A DNA stretch of 64,000 nt from Neptunomonas japonica DSM 18939 (GTDB lineage: Bacteria; Pseudomonadota; Gammaproteobacteria; Pseudomonadales; Balneatricaceae). The position numbers were made by a program, and so were the translations under genes. A model generated the notes under the pieces. That model did not search any database. It worked only from the letters and a program-made list of their open reading frames with translations, and had not been told where the DNA came from. Location of the stretch: NCBI RefSeq assembly GCF_000422765.1, contig NZ_AUGR01000014.1, positions 107,944 through 171,943 of the forward strand. The letters are read 5' to 3'. Of this stretch, positions 43,634 to 53,119 are shown piece after piece (the first letter of the stretch is position 1; each line of letters opens with the position of its first letter).

Positions 43634-43736
43634 ACTGTAAAGATCTCACTTAGCGTTAATTTTATCCGAAAACACCAGCCTACTATTATCTTGTTATTCT
43701 CATGCTCCCTATAACCAATACTCAAAGAGTATCATT

Positions 43737-44102
43737 CTATTTATTGAGTATTCGATTGTTGTACTCCGGATCAAACGCAGTAACTTTCAACGAGTTTTTA
43801 AGTATGTTGCTAACACCTTCACTATCGTATTCTTCAATATATACAATACTTCCATCTACTAACTGAGCCTGCAATTTCCGATATTGCTTTTCTTTTAACC
43901 ATTCCATGAATATCGATACGATATTTTCAATCAAGATTTCATTGTTATCACTACTAACGACTTCAATAGTTTCGTCCATAGCAACCACAAACTTTTGTGT
44001 TACAGGTAACATCCGAAATTCTATATCTCGCTTTTCAAACAAAGCAATAAGAGTATTCTCAGGATCAAAAAGAACTATCTCAAATAACGTCTTTTCAGTC
44101 AT
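43737..44102 (-). CDS. Hypothetical protein, 121 residues
   Basis: This is a soluble, acidic protein without signal peptide. It contains a helical middle (ILIENIVSIFMEWLKEKQYRKLQAQLVDG) and beta strands on either side. The family is not recognised. It lies 44 bases after the solute-binding gene on the same strand and may share its transcript, though no functional link is evident. Confidence 0.6.
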   Translation of the reverse strand: MTEKTLFEIVLFDPENTLIALFEKRDIEFRMLPVTQKFVVAMDETIEVVSSDNNEILIENIVSIFMEWLKEKQYRKLQAQLVDGSIVYIEEYDSEGVSNILKNSLKVTAFDPEYNNRILNK

Positions 44103-44146
44103 TGATATACCTCTGCAACGGTTAAGTTTAAGGTCGAAAATCTTAC

Positions 44147-45208
44147 TTATCTCGCTTTGGCTTCTGCTCTTAAATCGAGTATTTTTCCTACAGTGCGATT
44201 CCAGTTAGCGGCGCATTCTGGGCCGCAGCGCTCGGCCCAGCGGGGCAAGATAACATCCATAGCAATTTTGTTACGCACGATAAGATCAGACTTAGAAGGC
44301 TCTACCATTACCATGTTACCGATATCACCAATCGCGCAGGGCCCTTTAGATAAGCACGCTAAAGCAACTGCATCTTCCTTTGCTGTTTCTTGCCACATGC
44401 TTTCTGTAAGTACTGCAATTTCATTTTTTAACAGCGCTTTTTGCTCACTGCTTAGCAAATTCCACTTATTCATATTCATTGCCCCAAATGCCAGCCCCCA
44501 GCCCACGCGTAAGGTAAAGCCATGCGAAGCAACCTTATACAACTTACTCGTATAAGCAGACATTGTTCCGGTGATTACGCAGTCAACAATTCCTTTTTCA
44601 AGCGCTTCAGGTACATCGTTATAGGGAACACTCACTGGGATAGCTCCCACACCTTCGACAAAATCGCCTAGTGTTGTCAGAAAAACGCGTATGCGCTTTC
44701 CTTTAAGGTCTTCAATATTACTGACCTTGCGGCTACACCACAGCATTTGGCTTGGAAATGGGTAGAGCATCATCAACTTTGCATTGTATTTTTCTGCAAA
44801 GGCACGCTCCAATGTTGGAAAATAAGCATGTGCTACCTGTTTTTGTACATCAATATTTTGCACCAGAGACGATAGATCTGCGCCCTCAAATATTTCACTT
44901 TCAGGTACCACATATCCTGGTAAACCAAAGGCAAAATCAAACACCCCATTTTTTACCAAGCGCATGATCTCATAACCCTGCAAGCCCAACTCAGTATGGG
45001 GTTTTATCTCACCAATAATCTGGCCGTCGCTCACCTGTGCGATACGCTTATTCCAGAAGGGCCCTTCATGCTTTTGGTAGTTGGTAAAATAATCCCACGT
45101 ACCCACTGCTTTGATGATAATTGTATCGTTTGCCGCTAAAAAGTTGCTAAATCCTGCGATCATCAAAAAGACTAAGAATGGCGCTGAGTACTTTTTTATT
45201 ATTTTCAT
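44147..45208 (-). CDS. TRAP-type solute-binding protein, stand-alone (DctP-like)
   Basis: From the ATG at 45208 (353 residues; a GTG six bases earlier is possible) this is an exported DctP-family protein with signal peptide ending about LAAND. It has the family core AKLMMLYPFPSQMLWCSRKVSNIEDLKGKRIRVF ... AIPVSVPYNDVPEALEKGIVDCVITG, including the Arg that binds a carboxylate (RIRVF). No permease genes are next to it. It is divergent from the sensor kinase that appears to control a second TRAP system, so it may serve as a ligand-presenting partner of the kinase. Confidence 0.87.
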   Translation of the reverse strand: MKIIKKYSAPFLVFLMIAGFSNFLAANDTIIIKAVGTWDYFTNYQKHEGPFWNKRIAQVSDGQIIGEIKPHTELGLQGYEIMRLVKNGVFDFAFGLPGYVVPESEIFEGADLSSLVQNIDVQKQVAHAYFPTLERAFAEKYNAKLMMLYPFPSQMLWCSRKVSNIEDLKGKRIRVFLTTLGDFVEGVGAIPVSVPYNDVPEALEKGIVDCVITGTMSAYTSKLYKVASHGFTLRVGWGLAFGAMNMNKWNLLSSEQKALLKNEIAVLTESMWQETAKEDAVALACLSKGPCAIGDIGNMVMVEPSKSDLIVRNKIAMDVILPRWAERCGPECAANWNRTVGKILDLRAEAKAR

Positions 45209-45393
45209 AAACACCGGCTGTTACACGTATTTAAAGCATGTATTAATAGATTTTTAAGGCTAGCTCTATTTATACTGCTGCCTATAAGCAGTGATAGCAA
45301 CCAAATTATAACAACGACTCCCCTATGACATAATTTCTCATTAATCTCTCAAATGACTATGATGTAACATAAATCCACCAAGGCTCCCGTTAT

Positions 45394-47337
45394 ATGAAAA
45401 GTAAGTATCGGTTAGGAATTCGCGGTCGATTTTTCTTAGCATTTGGAGCATTAAGCGCCCTAACCTTGCTCGCCAGTATCATTAGCTGGATGTCGTATAA
45501 CCGGCTTGGAGATGAGTTAAACCAGGTTGTTGAAGGGAATATACATACCCTTAGCCTGATGGCTGACTTAAAAGAAAAGGGAACGAAAATAACCCTGATA
45601 GCCCCCACCTTACTCGCAGTAAAAGATGAAGCGAACCGCCAAAATATTCGTCAGGACTTAAACCTCAACATATCTATTATGGCCTATTTGCTACCGCAAA
45701 TTTCTGCGGCGACTCAAGATCATCAAGCGCAAAAAAACCTTTCTGTACAGATAGAAACGTTAAAAACCACACTGGCAGAGCTGGATAGTAATGTATTTGA
45801 AAAACTCAAAATACAGCAGCAAAAAAGATCCGAAAATCAGCGCCTCAGATGGGTAGCATCCAGCTTTTTGAGTGATATCAACCGGCTCACAGAAAACGAG
45901 CAACGCTACCTATATAGCCTTTTAAACCAAGAATCACCTGACTCCTGGCTTACAATGAACAACTTTGGTAAAGACGCCGCCAGCACCATAAATGCCGATT
46001 TGCAAAGACTGTACCGCATAAAAGCGGATGTAAACCTACTCATTAATTTAGTTGATAGGGCCCAGCACCTACCCGACCTCAACTCCCTGATTGCTACCCA
46101 GACGCATTCCGATGAGATCATTCAGCGGATTAAACAAGATATTGAAGCTGTTGGGAATATACATGGCGTTAAAGCCTTAAAGCAGACCATTGTAAATATC
46201 GTTTTCCTGACACGCGGCGAAAACAACATGTTTACTATCCGTAGTAAGGAACGAGCCATTCTACAATCCGGTGAATTACTGCTTGACCGTATCAGAGAGG
46301 AGCTTGGCAATTTAAATCAAGAAGTATCCATCCAAACAGATAATACCGAAGCGGCAGCTCAAGCCTCTGCACAAAATGCTCGGGAGACAATTAAAAAAGG
46401 GCGTATCTGGATGTTGCTAATGGTGGCCGCCAGTTTATTGTTCTCAATTTTGATTGTCTGGCTTTATGTGGGTAGAAACATGGTAGGCAGGATTACCAGT
46501 TTAGATGCCAGTATGCGCGCGATTGCCAACGGTAACCTTGATGAAGACGTACAAGTAAAAGGCAGCGATGAGATTGGCACTATGGCACGCTCACTGGTCA
46601 GTTTTCGCGACCAACTCGCCACCTTACAAGAAGACCTAGTACAAGCGGGTAAACTGGCGGCTCTTGGCCAATTATCGGCCGGTATCGCCCATGAGATTAA
46701 CCAGCCACTATCAGCGATTGGGCATTACTCGCATAACGGTTTACGCTTGATAAAATCTGGTCGGCTCGACGAAACAGAGAAAAATCTTAATCAGATATCC
46801 AACCTAACTAAGCGTGCGACCACTATTATTACTCGCCTTAAATCTTTAGCCCGTAAGCAACAAGATAACTTAGTTAAGGTTGATCTGCGTTTAGTAGTGG
46901 ATAACGTACTTTCGATGCTTGAAGGGGATGAAGTCCGAAAACTCACATCAATAGACATTAATTTTGATCATGATCGTAACTTGGTTAATGCCGACTCTGT
47001 GCAACTCGAACAAGTCGTACTTAACTTAGTGACTAATGCTCTGGACGCCATTAATGATCAACCAGAAAAGCACATAACCATTAATTGCTTGCATCAACGT
47101 GATCGATTTGAGATTTATGTACGTGACAATGGTCCCGGAATTAGTAAAGAATTACGCGAGCAGATTTTTGAGCCATTTTTTACAACAAAACGCCGTGGCC
47201 AGAGTTTAGGGCTTGGTTTATCTATTTCATATAACATAATAAAAAGTTTTGGTGGCAGGCTAACAGTCGATGATGGATCGGGCAGCGGCGCGTCATTTTG
47301 TATCCAGTTACCAGAATACCGGAGAAGTAAGCCATGA
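45394..47337 (+). CDS. TorS/DctB-like sensor histidine kinase
   Basis: This 647-residue kinase has a first membrane helix at about 11-32, a long helical periplasmic sensor (about 33-340) of TorS-like character, and a second helix near 347-368. A HAMP domain is followed by a coiled HisKA box AALGQLSAGIAHEINQPLSAIG, as in NtrB/DctB kinases. The HATPase N, G1 and G2 boxes (LVTNALDAI, VRDNGPGIS, GLGLGLSIS) are intact. It is coupled to the sigma-54 activator by a four-base overlap. Confidence 0.92.
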   Translation: MKSKYRLGIRGRFFLAFGALSALTLLASIISWMSYNRLGDELNQVVEGNIHTLSLMADLKEKGTKITLIAPTLLAVKDEANRQNIRQDLNLNISIMAYLLPQISAATQDHQAQKNLSVQIETLKTTLAELDSNVFEKLKIQQQKRSENQRLRWVASSFLSDINRLTENEQRYLYSLLNQESPDSWLTMNNFGKDAASTINADLQRLYRIKADVNLLINLVDRAQHLPDLNSLIATQTHSDEIIQRIKQDIEAVGNIHGVKALKQTIVNIVFLTRGENNMFTIRSKERAILQSGELLLDRIREELGNLNQEVSIQTDNTEAAAQASAQNARETIKKGRIWMLLMVAASLLFSILIVWLYVGRNMVGRITSLDASMRAIANGNLDEDVQVKGSDEIGTMARSLVSFRDQLATLQEDLVQAGKLAALGQLSAGIAHEINQPLSAIGHYSHNGLRLIKSGRLDETEKNLNQISNLTKRATTIITRLKSLARKQQDNLVKVDLRLVVDNVLSMLEGDEVRKLTSIDINFDHDRNLVNADSVQLEQVVLNLVTNALDAINDQPEKHITINCLHQRDRFEIYVRDNGPGISKELREQIFEPFFTTKRRGQSLGLGLSISYNIIKSFGGRLTVDDGSGSGASFCIQLPEYRRSKP

Positions 47338-48701
47338 GCTCAGCCATATCTAATGGCCAAGTAATAATCATTGATGATGAAGAGATCGTCCGTGAATCAA
47401 TGATTCAGACACTGCAGCTTGAAGGCTATAACGCCAGTGCATATGAAAACCCGCAACGCGCCATGGAGCAGTGCTCAATGAACTGGCAAGGGGTGATTAT
47501 TTGCGACGTGCGAATGGATATCATGGGTGGGCTTGAAGTCTTAAAGCTGATTCTTGAAATTGATCCAGAGATCCCTGTCATCATGTTCAGCGGGCACTCT
47601 GATATCGCCATCGCGATTCAGGCAATACGCTTGGGCGCTTACGATTTTTTGGAAAAAACCGATGATCCCCAGCACCATATCAATACAGTGCAAAGGGCGT
47701 GGAAAAAGCGCCAGCTAGTACTCGAAAACCGCAGCTTACGCCAAGCGATCCAAGGCCAGCACGAAATTGATAACCGCTTGATAGGCCAGACAGAAGAAAT
47801 CATTCGCCTACGAGAAACGACTTTACAACTAGCGCATGTCGATGTGGACCTGATCATCAACGGTGCAACAGGTACCGGCAAAGAAGTCGTGGCCAATTGT
47901 TTACATGATTTTAGCCCACGTGCTAAAAAACCTTTTGTTGCGCTTAACTGTGCAGCAGTAACAGAATCGATCATAGAAAGTGAGCTGTTTGGCCATGAGG
48001 CTGGCGCTTTTACCGGTGCAAATAAGAAGCGTATTGGTAAAATAGAATATGCCAGCGGCGGGACGCTTTTTTTAGATGAGATCGAAAGCATGCCGGCCTC
48101 ACTTCAGGTAAGACTGTTACGCGTTCTCCAGGAAAGAACCCTGCAACGGTTAGGCGGAAATGCCGATATTGATGTGGATATCCGTGTTATCGCCGCATCA
48201 AAAGTCGACCTACGTGACGCTGCCGATCAGGGTCAGTTTCGGGAAGACCTTTATTATCGGCTCAATGTGGCAAGCATCGAGATCCCCAACCTTGACCATC
48301 GTAAAGAAGATATTCCCGTTCTTTTTAGTCATTTTGTTGATCAGGCGACGCAACGCTTTGACCGCGAGAGCCGCCCCCTGCCTAAGTCATTATTACAACA
48401 GCTAAGAGCACAAAGCTGGCCCGGCAATGTACGCGAACTACGCAACGCCGCTGAGCGCTGGACTTTGGGGCTCTCAATCGACGCGGAAACTGACACTCAT
48501 GCCTATACGACACAAACAACCAAAAACGCTAATTTAGATGAGCTTGTCGACCGTTACGAGCGCGAGGTTATCGCTGCCGCACTGATAGCAAACAACGGCC
48601 AAGCCGAACTTACCGCCGAAGCGCTAGGGATTCCGCGAAAGAAACTGTACCTTCGCATGAAAAAACATGGGCTCGAACGGAGTGACTTTATAGACGAGTG
48701 A
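47334..48701 (+). CDS. Sigma-54-dependent response regulator (DctD-like)
   Basis: This 455-residue protein has a receiver domain (VIICDVRMDIMGG, phospho-Asp about residue 56), then a sigma-54 interaction AAA+ domain. The Walker A region reads GATGTGKEV, the GAFTGA loop EAGAFTGA, Walker B GGTLFLDEIES, and an R-finger region follows. The protein ends in a Fis-type HTH (LTAEALGIPRKKLYLRMKKHG). It should activate the sigma-54 promoter just downstream of its own gene and so the dctPQM operon, in response to the adjacent kinase. Confidence 0.93.
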   Translation: MSSAISNGQVIIIDDEEIVRESMIQTLQLEGYNASAYENPQRAMEQCSMNWQGVIICDVRMDIMGGLEVLKLILEIDPEIPVIMFSGHSDIAIAIQAIRLGAYDFLEKTDDPQHHINTVQRAWKKRQLVLENRSLRQAIQGQHEIDNRLIGQTEEIIRLRETTLQLAHVDVDLIINGATGTGKEVVANCLHDFSPRAKKPFVALNCAAVTESIIESELFGHEAGAFTGANKKRIGKIEYASGGTLFLDEIESMPASLQVRLLRVLQERTLQRLGGNADIDVDIRVIAASKVDLRDAADQGQFREDLYYRLNVASIEIPNLDHRKEDIPVLFSHFVDQATQRFDRESRPLPKSLLQQLRAQSWPGNVRELRNAAERWTLGLSIDAETDTHAYTTQTTKNANLDELVDRYEREVIAAALIANNGQAELTAEALGIPRKKLYLRMKKHGLERSDFIDE

Positions 48702-48733
48702 GTTAAAACTGACTCAGAAAGATCACTACACTT

Positions 48734-48749
48734 GAGTCAACATTGACCC
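48734..48749. promoter_or_regulatory. Probable activator binding site for the sigma-54 regulator
   Basis: GAGTCAACATTGACCC is a near-perfect inverted repeat (GAGTCAA / TTGACCC) centred about 83 bases upstream of the -24 element. This is a usual distance for a Fis-type enhancer-binding protein. A partial half-site (GACTCAG) lies about 25 bases further upstream. Confidence 0.55.
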
Positions 48750-48823
48750 ATAGAGCACTAACCGACTTATACAACAAAAACTAAACTTCTGTTTTTTAAG
48801 GGATTAATTATATTTTCCGGGTC

Positions 48824-48839
48824 TGGTACAAGGTTTGCA
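48824..48839 (+). promoter_or_regulatory. Sigma-54 promoter (-24/-12) of dctPQM
   Basis: TGGTACAAGGTTTGCA fits the consensus TGGCAC-N5-TTGCA with GG and GC exactly ten bases apart. It lies 62 bases before the dctP ATG and directly downstream of a gene for a sigma-54 activator. Confidence 0.9.
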
Positions 48840-48900
48840 AATTACTAAGGTAGCAAATGCCATTGGTATCGCTAACAAACCATTGTCCCGGAGAATAATA

Positions 48901-49881
48901 ATGAAATTTGTACCTAAGAAAACAGCTATCGTGCTTGCATCCCTACTCACACTCGGCTTAGCAGGCAGCGTTTCTGCAGAGACTCAATGGCATATGCCAA
49001 CCCCTTATGGCGATGCTAACCTTCCTACCCAAATCGCCCATCAATTTGCTGAAGATATAAAAAACAAAACGGCTGGCGATCTCGATATTGTTGTTCACTC
49101 TGGCGCTTCACTGATCAAGCACCCTGAAATTCCTCGTGCTGTAAAAACTGGCCAGGTGCAGCTAGGAGAAGTCTTTATCGGCATCATGGGTAACACCCAC
49201 CCTGTCTTTAAACACGATAACATCCCCTTCTTAGCAACCACTTACGATAGCGCTGAAAAACTCTGGAATGCAGCAAAACCTGAAGTTGAAAAACAACTCA
49301 ACAAAGAAGGGATGATGTTGCTGTATACAGTGGCATGGCCTGCTCAAAGCCTGTATACCAAGTCTCCGGTTAACTCTTTAGCAGACCTGAAGGGTTCCAA
49401 AATGCGCGCTTACAGCCCTTCGACTTCTCGTTTGGCTGATCTAATGAACACGTCACCTACAACAGTGCAGGTGCCAGAAATTCCTCAGGCATTCAGCACA
49501 GGTATTATCGATGCGATGATTACCTCCCCTTCTACCGGCGTTAATGGTCAGGCATGGGATTACCTAAGCCATTACACCGATGTTCGCGCATGGATTCCTA
49601 AGAACGTTGTTGTTGTTAACAAACGATCTTTCAAGCGACTTGATAAGAAAACTCAACAAGTGATTCTTGCAGCAGCAGCTAACGCAGAACTTAAAGGTTG
49701 GGCAGGTGTTCGTGGCAAAGCTTTAGAAGATACTAAAACGCTGGCAGACAAAGGGATTATTGTGTCTGAGCCTTCAGTAGAGTTAATGGCTGAACTGAAT
49801 AAAATTGGCACAACAATGATCGAAGAATGGAAAGCAGAAGCACCCGAAGTTGAAGCAATACTGTCGAACTTTAACCAGTAA
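48901..49881 (+). CDS. dctP: TRAP transporter solute-binding protein DctP
   Basis: This is a 326-residue exported protein starting at ATG 48901 (GGAG seven bases upstream) with signal peptide ending SVSA. The DctP core is clear: LADLKGSKMRAYSPSTSRLADLMNTSPTTVQVPEIPQAFSTGIIDAMITSPS, with the conserved Arg that binds organic anions. It delivers a carboxylate or similar solute to DctQ/DctM. A stable hairpin separates it from dctQ, typical for a binding protein needed in excess. Confidence 0.93.
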   Translation: MKFVPKKTAIVLASLLTLGLAGSVSAETQWHMPTPYGDANLPTQIAHQFAEDIKNKTAGDLDIVVHSGASLIKHPEIPRAVKTGQVQLGEVFIGIMGNTHPVFKHDNIPFLATTYDSAEKLWNAAKPEVEKQLNKEGMMLLYTVAWPAQSLYTKSPVNSLADLKGSKMRAYSPSTSRLADLMNTSPTTVQVPEIPQAFSTGIIDAMITSPSTGVNGQAWDYLSHYTDVRAWIPKNVVVVNKRSFKRLDKKTQQVILAAAANAELKGWAGVRGKALEDTKTLADKGIIVSEPSVELMAELNKIGTTMIEEWKAEAPEVEAILSNFNQ

Positions 49882-49896
49882 TTTTCGTCGCCAACA

Positions 49897-49919
49897 GGCC
49901 CTGCTGATCCAGCAGGGCC
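49897..49919 (+). terminator. Intercistronic hairpin between dctP and dctQ
   Basis: Perfect 10-bp arms GGCCCTGCTG and CAGCAGGGCC enclose ATC. No U tract follows, so it is more likely an mRNA-stabilising barrier or partial terminator that keeps dctP message above dctQM. Confidence 0.75.
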
Positions 49920-49938
49920 CATTACAGAGGTTATTACT

Positions 49939-50457
49939 ATGCGCGCTCTACTCGATAAGCTTTATCTAGCATCCGGGTACTTATCGGGGTTTTGTATTGT
50001 CCTGATTACCCTAATTATCACCGCACAAATTGTCGGTAGGATGTTCGGTTTTATTGTGCCTTCAGCAGAAGACTTTTCTGGCTATGCGCTGGCCGCAGCC
50101 ACATTTTTTGGCCTTGCTTATACCTTTCGTGAAGGCGGGCATATCCGTGTCACTCTGGTTATCCAGCATTGGAGAGCAGGCTCACGCTACATTCAAGAGT
50201 TACTCGTACTGTTTTTTGCACTGCTACTAGTTAGCTTTATGTCTTTCTATTCTATTCACATGGTGTGGGAATCGTACATTTTTGAAGAAGTCTCTTCAGG
50301 ATACGTCTCAATTCCAATTTGGATGCCTCAAGTACCTGTCGCTCTAGGTATTGTCGTATTAAATATTGCTATTTTAGACGATGTTATCGCATTACTAAGA
50401 CGCCATATTCCTTCATACAAAGCTCACGAAGGCGAAATTCATCTGGAGGATACCTAA
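49939..50457 (+). CDS. dctQ: TRAP transporter small permease DctQ
   Basis: This 172-residue protein has four membrane helices and the DctQ hallmark around SAEDFSGYALAAATFFGLAYTFREGGHIRV. It forms the small membrane subunit that pairs with DctM. GAGG eight bases before the ATG supports the start. Its stop overlaps the dctM start (TAATG). Confidence 0.92.
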   Translation: MRALLDKLYLASGYLSGFCIVLITLIITAQIVGRMFGFIVPSAEDFSGYALAAATFFGLAYTFREGGHIRVTLVIQHWRAGSRYIQELLVLFFALLLVSFMSFYSIHMVWESYIFEEVSSGYVSIPIWMPQVPVALGIVVLNIAILDDVIALLRRHIPSYKAHEGEIHLEDT

Positions 50458-51764
50458 TGGATATTACAATCATAGGAGCCTCGCTGGCGATATTCATGTT
50501 AGCCATGTTAGCGCTGGGTGTTTGGGTTTCATTAGCACTGTTTGGTGTAGGTGTGCTGGGCCTGTACCTATCAGGCAACAGCCAGATAGGCTTACTCTTT
50601 GCAACATCAACCTGGGGTGCTAGTACTTCTTGGTCACTAACCGCATTACCGCTATTTATCTGGATGGGAGAGATACTGTTTCGCACCCGCCTTTCAGAAG
50701 ATCTTTTCAAAGGCTTGTCTCCTTGGCTTAGCGGGCTACCGGGCAAGCTACTGCATGTAAACGTACTCAGTTGTGGTATTTTTGCGGCTGTTTCTGGCTC
50801 TTCCGCTGCAACAGCGGCCACCATCGGGCGCATGACACTGCCAGAACTCAAAGCTCAGGGCTACAGCGACCGCATGGCGGTTGGCACACTTGCAGGGTCA
50901 GGAACCTTGGGGTTACTGATTCCGCCGTCAATTATCCTGATTGTTTACGGTGTTGCTGCTGAAGTATCGATTGGTCGTCTGTTTATCGCTGGCGCACTGC
51001 CCGGGTTGTTATTGGTGAGTTTGTTCATGGGCTACACCATCATCTGGGCATTGCTAAATAAAGACGAATTACCAAAACATAATAAAGAACACGTTTCTTT
51101 TGCAGCGAAAATCAAAGCATTACGGTTATTGCTGCCCATTATGGGCCTGATCGGTTTTGTACTCGGGTCAATTTACGGTGGCTTAACCACTCCAACCGAA
51201 GCAGCCGCTTTGGGTGTTGTGGGTGCACTGTTTTTGGCAGCAGTGACCGGCTCGCTGGATATGAGCAGCTTTGGAGGAAGCCTAACAGGGGCGGTTAAGA
51301 GCTCTTGTATGATCGGAATGATTCTAGCCGGCGCCCACTTTCTTACCTTAGCGATGGGCTTTCTTGGAATACCACGAGCATTAGCAGAGTGGATTGGGCA
51401 TATGTCTTTATCTCCAGGAGTACTGCTGATTTATCTAACCGTGTTGTTTGTTGCTCTGGGCTGCTTCCTCGATGGCATTTCAGTAGTGGTGTTAACGGTT
51501 GCTGTGGTGTTGCCCATGGTGCAACAGGCTGGCATCGACCTACTCTGGTTCGGTATATATATCGTTCTTGTGGTCGAGATGTCACAGATTACGCCACCTG
51601 TTGGCTTCAACCTGTTTGTCATTCAGTCCTTAACCGGTAAGAATATTCTGTACGTGGCCCGTGCCGCTCTGCCGTTTTTCTTACTCATCCTGTTTGCTGT
51701 GGTATTAATCTATCTATTCCCTGAGATAGTCACTTACCTTCCAACATCCATGAGCCAACGATAA
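50457..51764 (+). CDS. dctM: TRAP transporter large permease DctM
   Basis: This 435-residue, roughly 12-helix protein is of the DctM family (ALPLFIWMGEILFRTRLSEDLF; AAVSGSSAATAATIGRMTLPELKAQGY; LLIPPSIILIVYGVAAEVSIGRLFIAGALPG). It performs sodium-coupled uptake of the solute delivered by DctP. The ATG at 50457 overlaps the dctQ stop and is preceded by GGAGGA; longer in-frame openings upstream are not native starts. Confidence 0.94.
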   Translation: MDITIIGASLAIFMLAMLALGVWVSLALFGVGVLGLYLSGNSQIGLLFATSTWGASTSWSLTALPLFIWMGEILFRTRLSEDLFKGLSPWLSGLPGKLLHVNVLSCGIFAAVSGSSAATAATIGRMTLPELKAQGYSDRMAVGTLAGSGTLGLLIPPSIILIVYGVAAEVSIGRLFIAGALPGLLLVSLFMGYTIIWALLNKDELPKHNKEHVSFAAKIKALRLLLPIMGLIGFVLGSIYGGLTTPTEAAALGVVGALFLAAVTGSLDMSSFGGSLTGAVKSSCMIGMILAGAHFLTLAMGFLGIPRALAEWIGHMSLSPGVLLIYLTVLFVALGCFLDGISVVVLTVAVVLPMVQQAGIDLLWFGIYIVLVVEMSQITPPVGFNLFVIQSLTGKNILYVARAALPFFLLILFAVVLIYLFPEIVTYLPTSMSQR

Positions 51765-51768
51765 TCTA

Positions 51769-51802
51769 CAGAGGGCCGCCACTAAGATGTTCCGGCCCTC
51801 TG
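51769..51802 (+). terminator. Terminator of the dctPQM operon
   Basis: Perfect 10-bp arms CAGAGGGCCG and CGGCCCTCTG enclose a 14-base loop; a short pyrimidine-rich run follows. It begins four bases past the dctM stop. Confidence 0.7.
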
Positions 51803-51839
51803 CTTAACTTCTAATAACAAATACAGTTGAGCCGTATCG

Positions 51840-52394
51840 ATGAATACACGATTTAAAAGCCTGATTAGCCAATACATAAAAGCCAAAGATAACAATAAGC
51901 CTCACTTAATGAATGAGGTGTTTGCAGAGCCAGCTACATTAAAAATGCTTGTGCAAACAGACAACATATCATTTCCTGCAGAGGTTGAAGGTTCGAAGAG
52001 GATAACCCAGACACTGGTTAGCGAGTTCAACAACAAATACGAGAACATCTATACCCTTTGCCTTAGTGATACCGTGCAACAACAGCAAAATAATCTTAAA
52101 TGTCGTTGGGTTGTTTGCATGACGGAAAAAGCCTCCGGCTCATTGCGTTTAGGTTACGGTGATTATCTTTGGCACTTTACAGATAATACCCCTGCCCTTG
52201 TAAATGATTTAACCATCACTATTGAGAATATGACTCTTTTACCTCAAGAGTTACAGCCTCAAGTATTATCTTGGTTTGATAGGCTCCCATGCCCTTGGGC
52301 TCTGTCATCAGAGCTGCAAAAAACAGTGCCTGACATCGAGCTACTCATCACGACTCTAAAGTCTCTTTATCAAACCAAAGACAATCCTGAATAG
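51840..52394 (+). CDS. NTF2-like hypothetical protein
   Basis: This 184-residue soluble protein begins LISQYIKAKDNNKPHLMNEVFAEPATLKMLVQT, a pattern of an NTF2/SnoaL-like first helix and strand. The middle (CRWVVCMTEKASGSLRLGYGDYLWHFTDN) suits the curved sheet of the fold. The family is not identified further. It lies between dctM and an SDR gene, 24 bases before the latter, and may share its transcript. Confidence 0.65.
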   Translation: MNTRFKSLISQYIKAKDNNKPHLMNEVFAEPATLKMLVQTDNISFPAEVEGSKRITQTLVSEFNNKYENIYTLCLSDTVQQQQNNLKCRWVVCMTEKASGSLRLGYGDYLWHFTDNTPALVNDLTITIENMTLLPQELQPQVLSWFDRLPCPWALSSELQKTVPDIELLITTLKSLYQTKDNPE

Positions 52395-52417
52395 AAAACT
52401 GAAAAGGAACAGATCAA

Positions 52418-53095
52418 ATGCCTACTATATTAATTACCGGTGCTAACCGAGGCATCGGCCATGCTTTAGCTCAGTCTTATCTACAAGATGGTTGGCGTGT
52501 TTTTGCGGCCAGCCGCAAGCCAAACGAGTCTTTAATTAACGGAGCAAAAGCAATAACTCTGGACTTAAGCAGCCCAGAATCCATCCAAGAACTAAAGTTA
52601 ACACTGGCCGGCATCCCCATCGATATTGTCTGGAATAATGCGGGTGTTTATTTGGATAAGAACCAGCCCTTAGAACAGATCGATAATAACGACTGGCTAC
52701 GTTCGTTCGAAATCAACTGTATCGCGCCGATCCGTATTGCAGAAGCACTGGTAGAAAACGTGAGTATGTCAGAGCGAAAAGTGATTGCCTTCACCACCAG
52801 CAAGATGGCTTCACTCGCTGTAAATGGCGCCAGAGCCTACGCTTACCGCTCATCAAAGGCAGCACTCAATATGGCGGTCCGCTGCTTTGCAAAAGACCAA
52901 GAAGCTCAAGGAATCAGCTGCCTTCTGTTACACCCCGGTCATGTAAGAACAGATATGGGAGGGCCAGAAGGAGATATCGACATAGCAACCAGCATTACCG
53001 GTATGCGATCTGTAGTCGACCAAATTAACCCTGCCTGTAAAGCCAATATGGATGAAGGCTACTTTGATTACGACGGCAGCAGAATTCCTTGGTAA
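52418..53095 (+). CDS. Short-chain dehydrogenase/reductase
   Basis: This 225-residue classical SDR has a cofactor motif TGANRGIGHALA near the N-terminus, a conserved NNAG (VWNNAGVYL), a catalytic Ser (FTTSKMASL) and the Tyr-x3-Lys pair (YAYRSSKAALNMAVR). The dinucleotide site has an Arg in FAASRKP after strand two, which favours NADP(H). The substrate is unknown; the TRAP and dioxygenase genes on either side suggest a shared catabolic pathway. Confidence 0.9.
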   Translation: MPTILITGANRGIGHALAQSYLQDGWRVFAASRKPNESLINGAKAITLDLSSPESIQELKLTLAGIPIDIVWNNAGVYLDKNQPLEQIDNNDWLRSFEINCIAPIRIAEALVENVSMSERKVIAFTTSKMASLAVNGARAYAYRSSKAALNMAVRCFAKDQEAQGISCLLLHPGHVRTDMGGPEGDIDIATSITGMRSVVDQINPACKANMDEGYFDYDGSRIPW

Positions 53096-53119
53096 AGATG
53101 GCTATTTGGCCTAACAGCT

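Noticed and set aside
47639..48091. Minus-strand 150-residue reading frame
   Set aside because: Antisense to the sigma-54 activator; composition is a mirror of its AAA+ domain.
50384..50851. Minus-strand 155-residue reading frame
   Set aside because: Antisense to dctQ/dctM, both clearly real.
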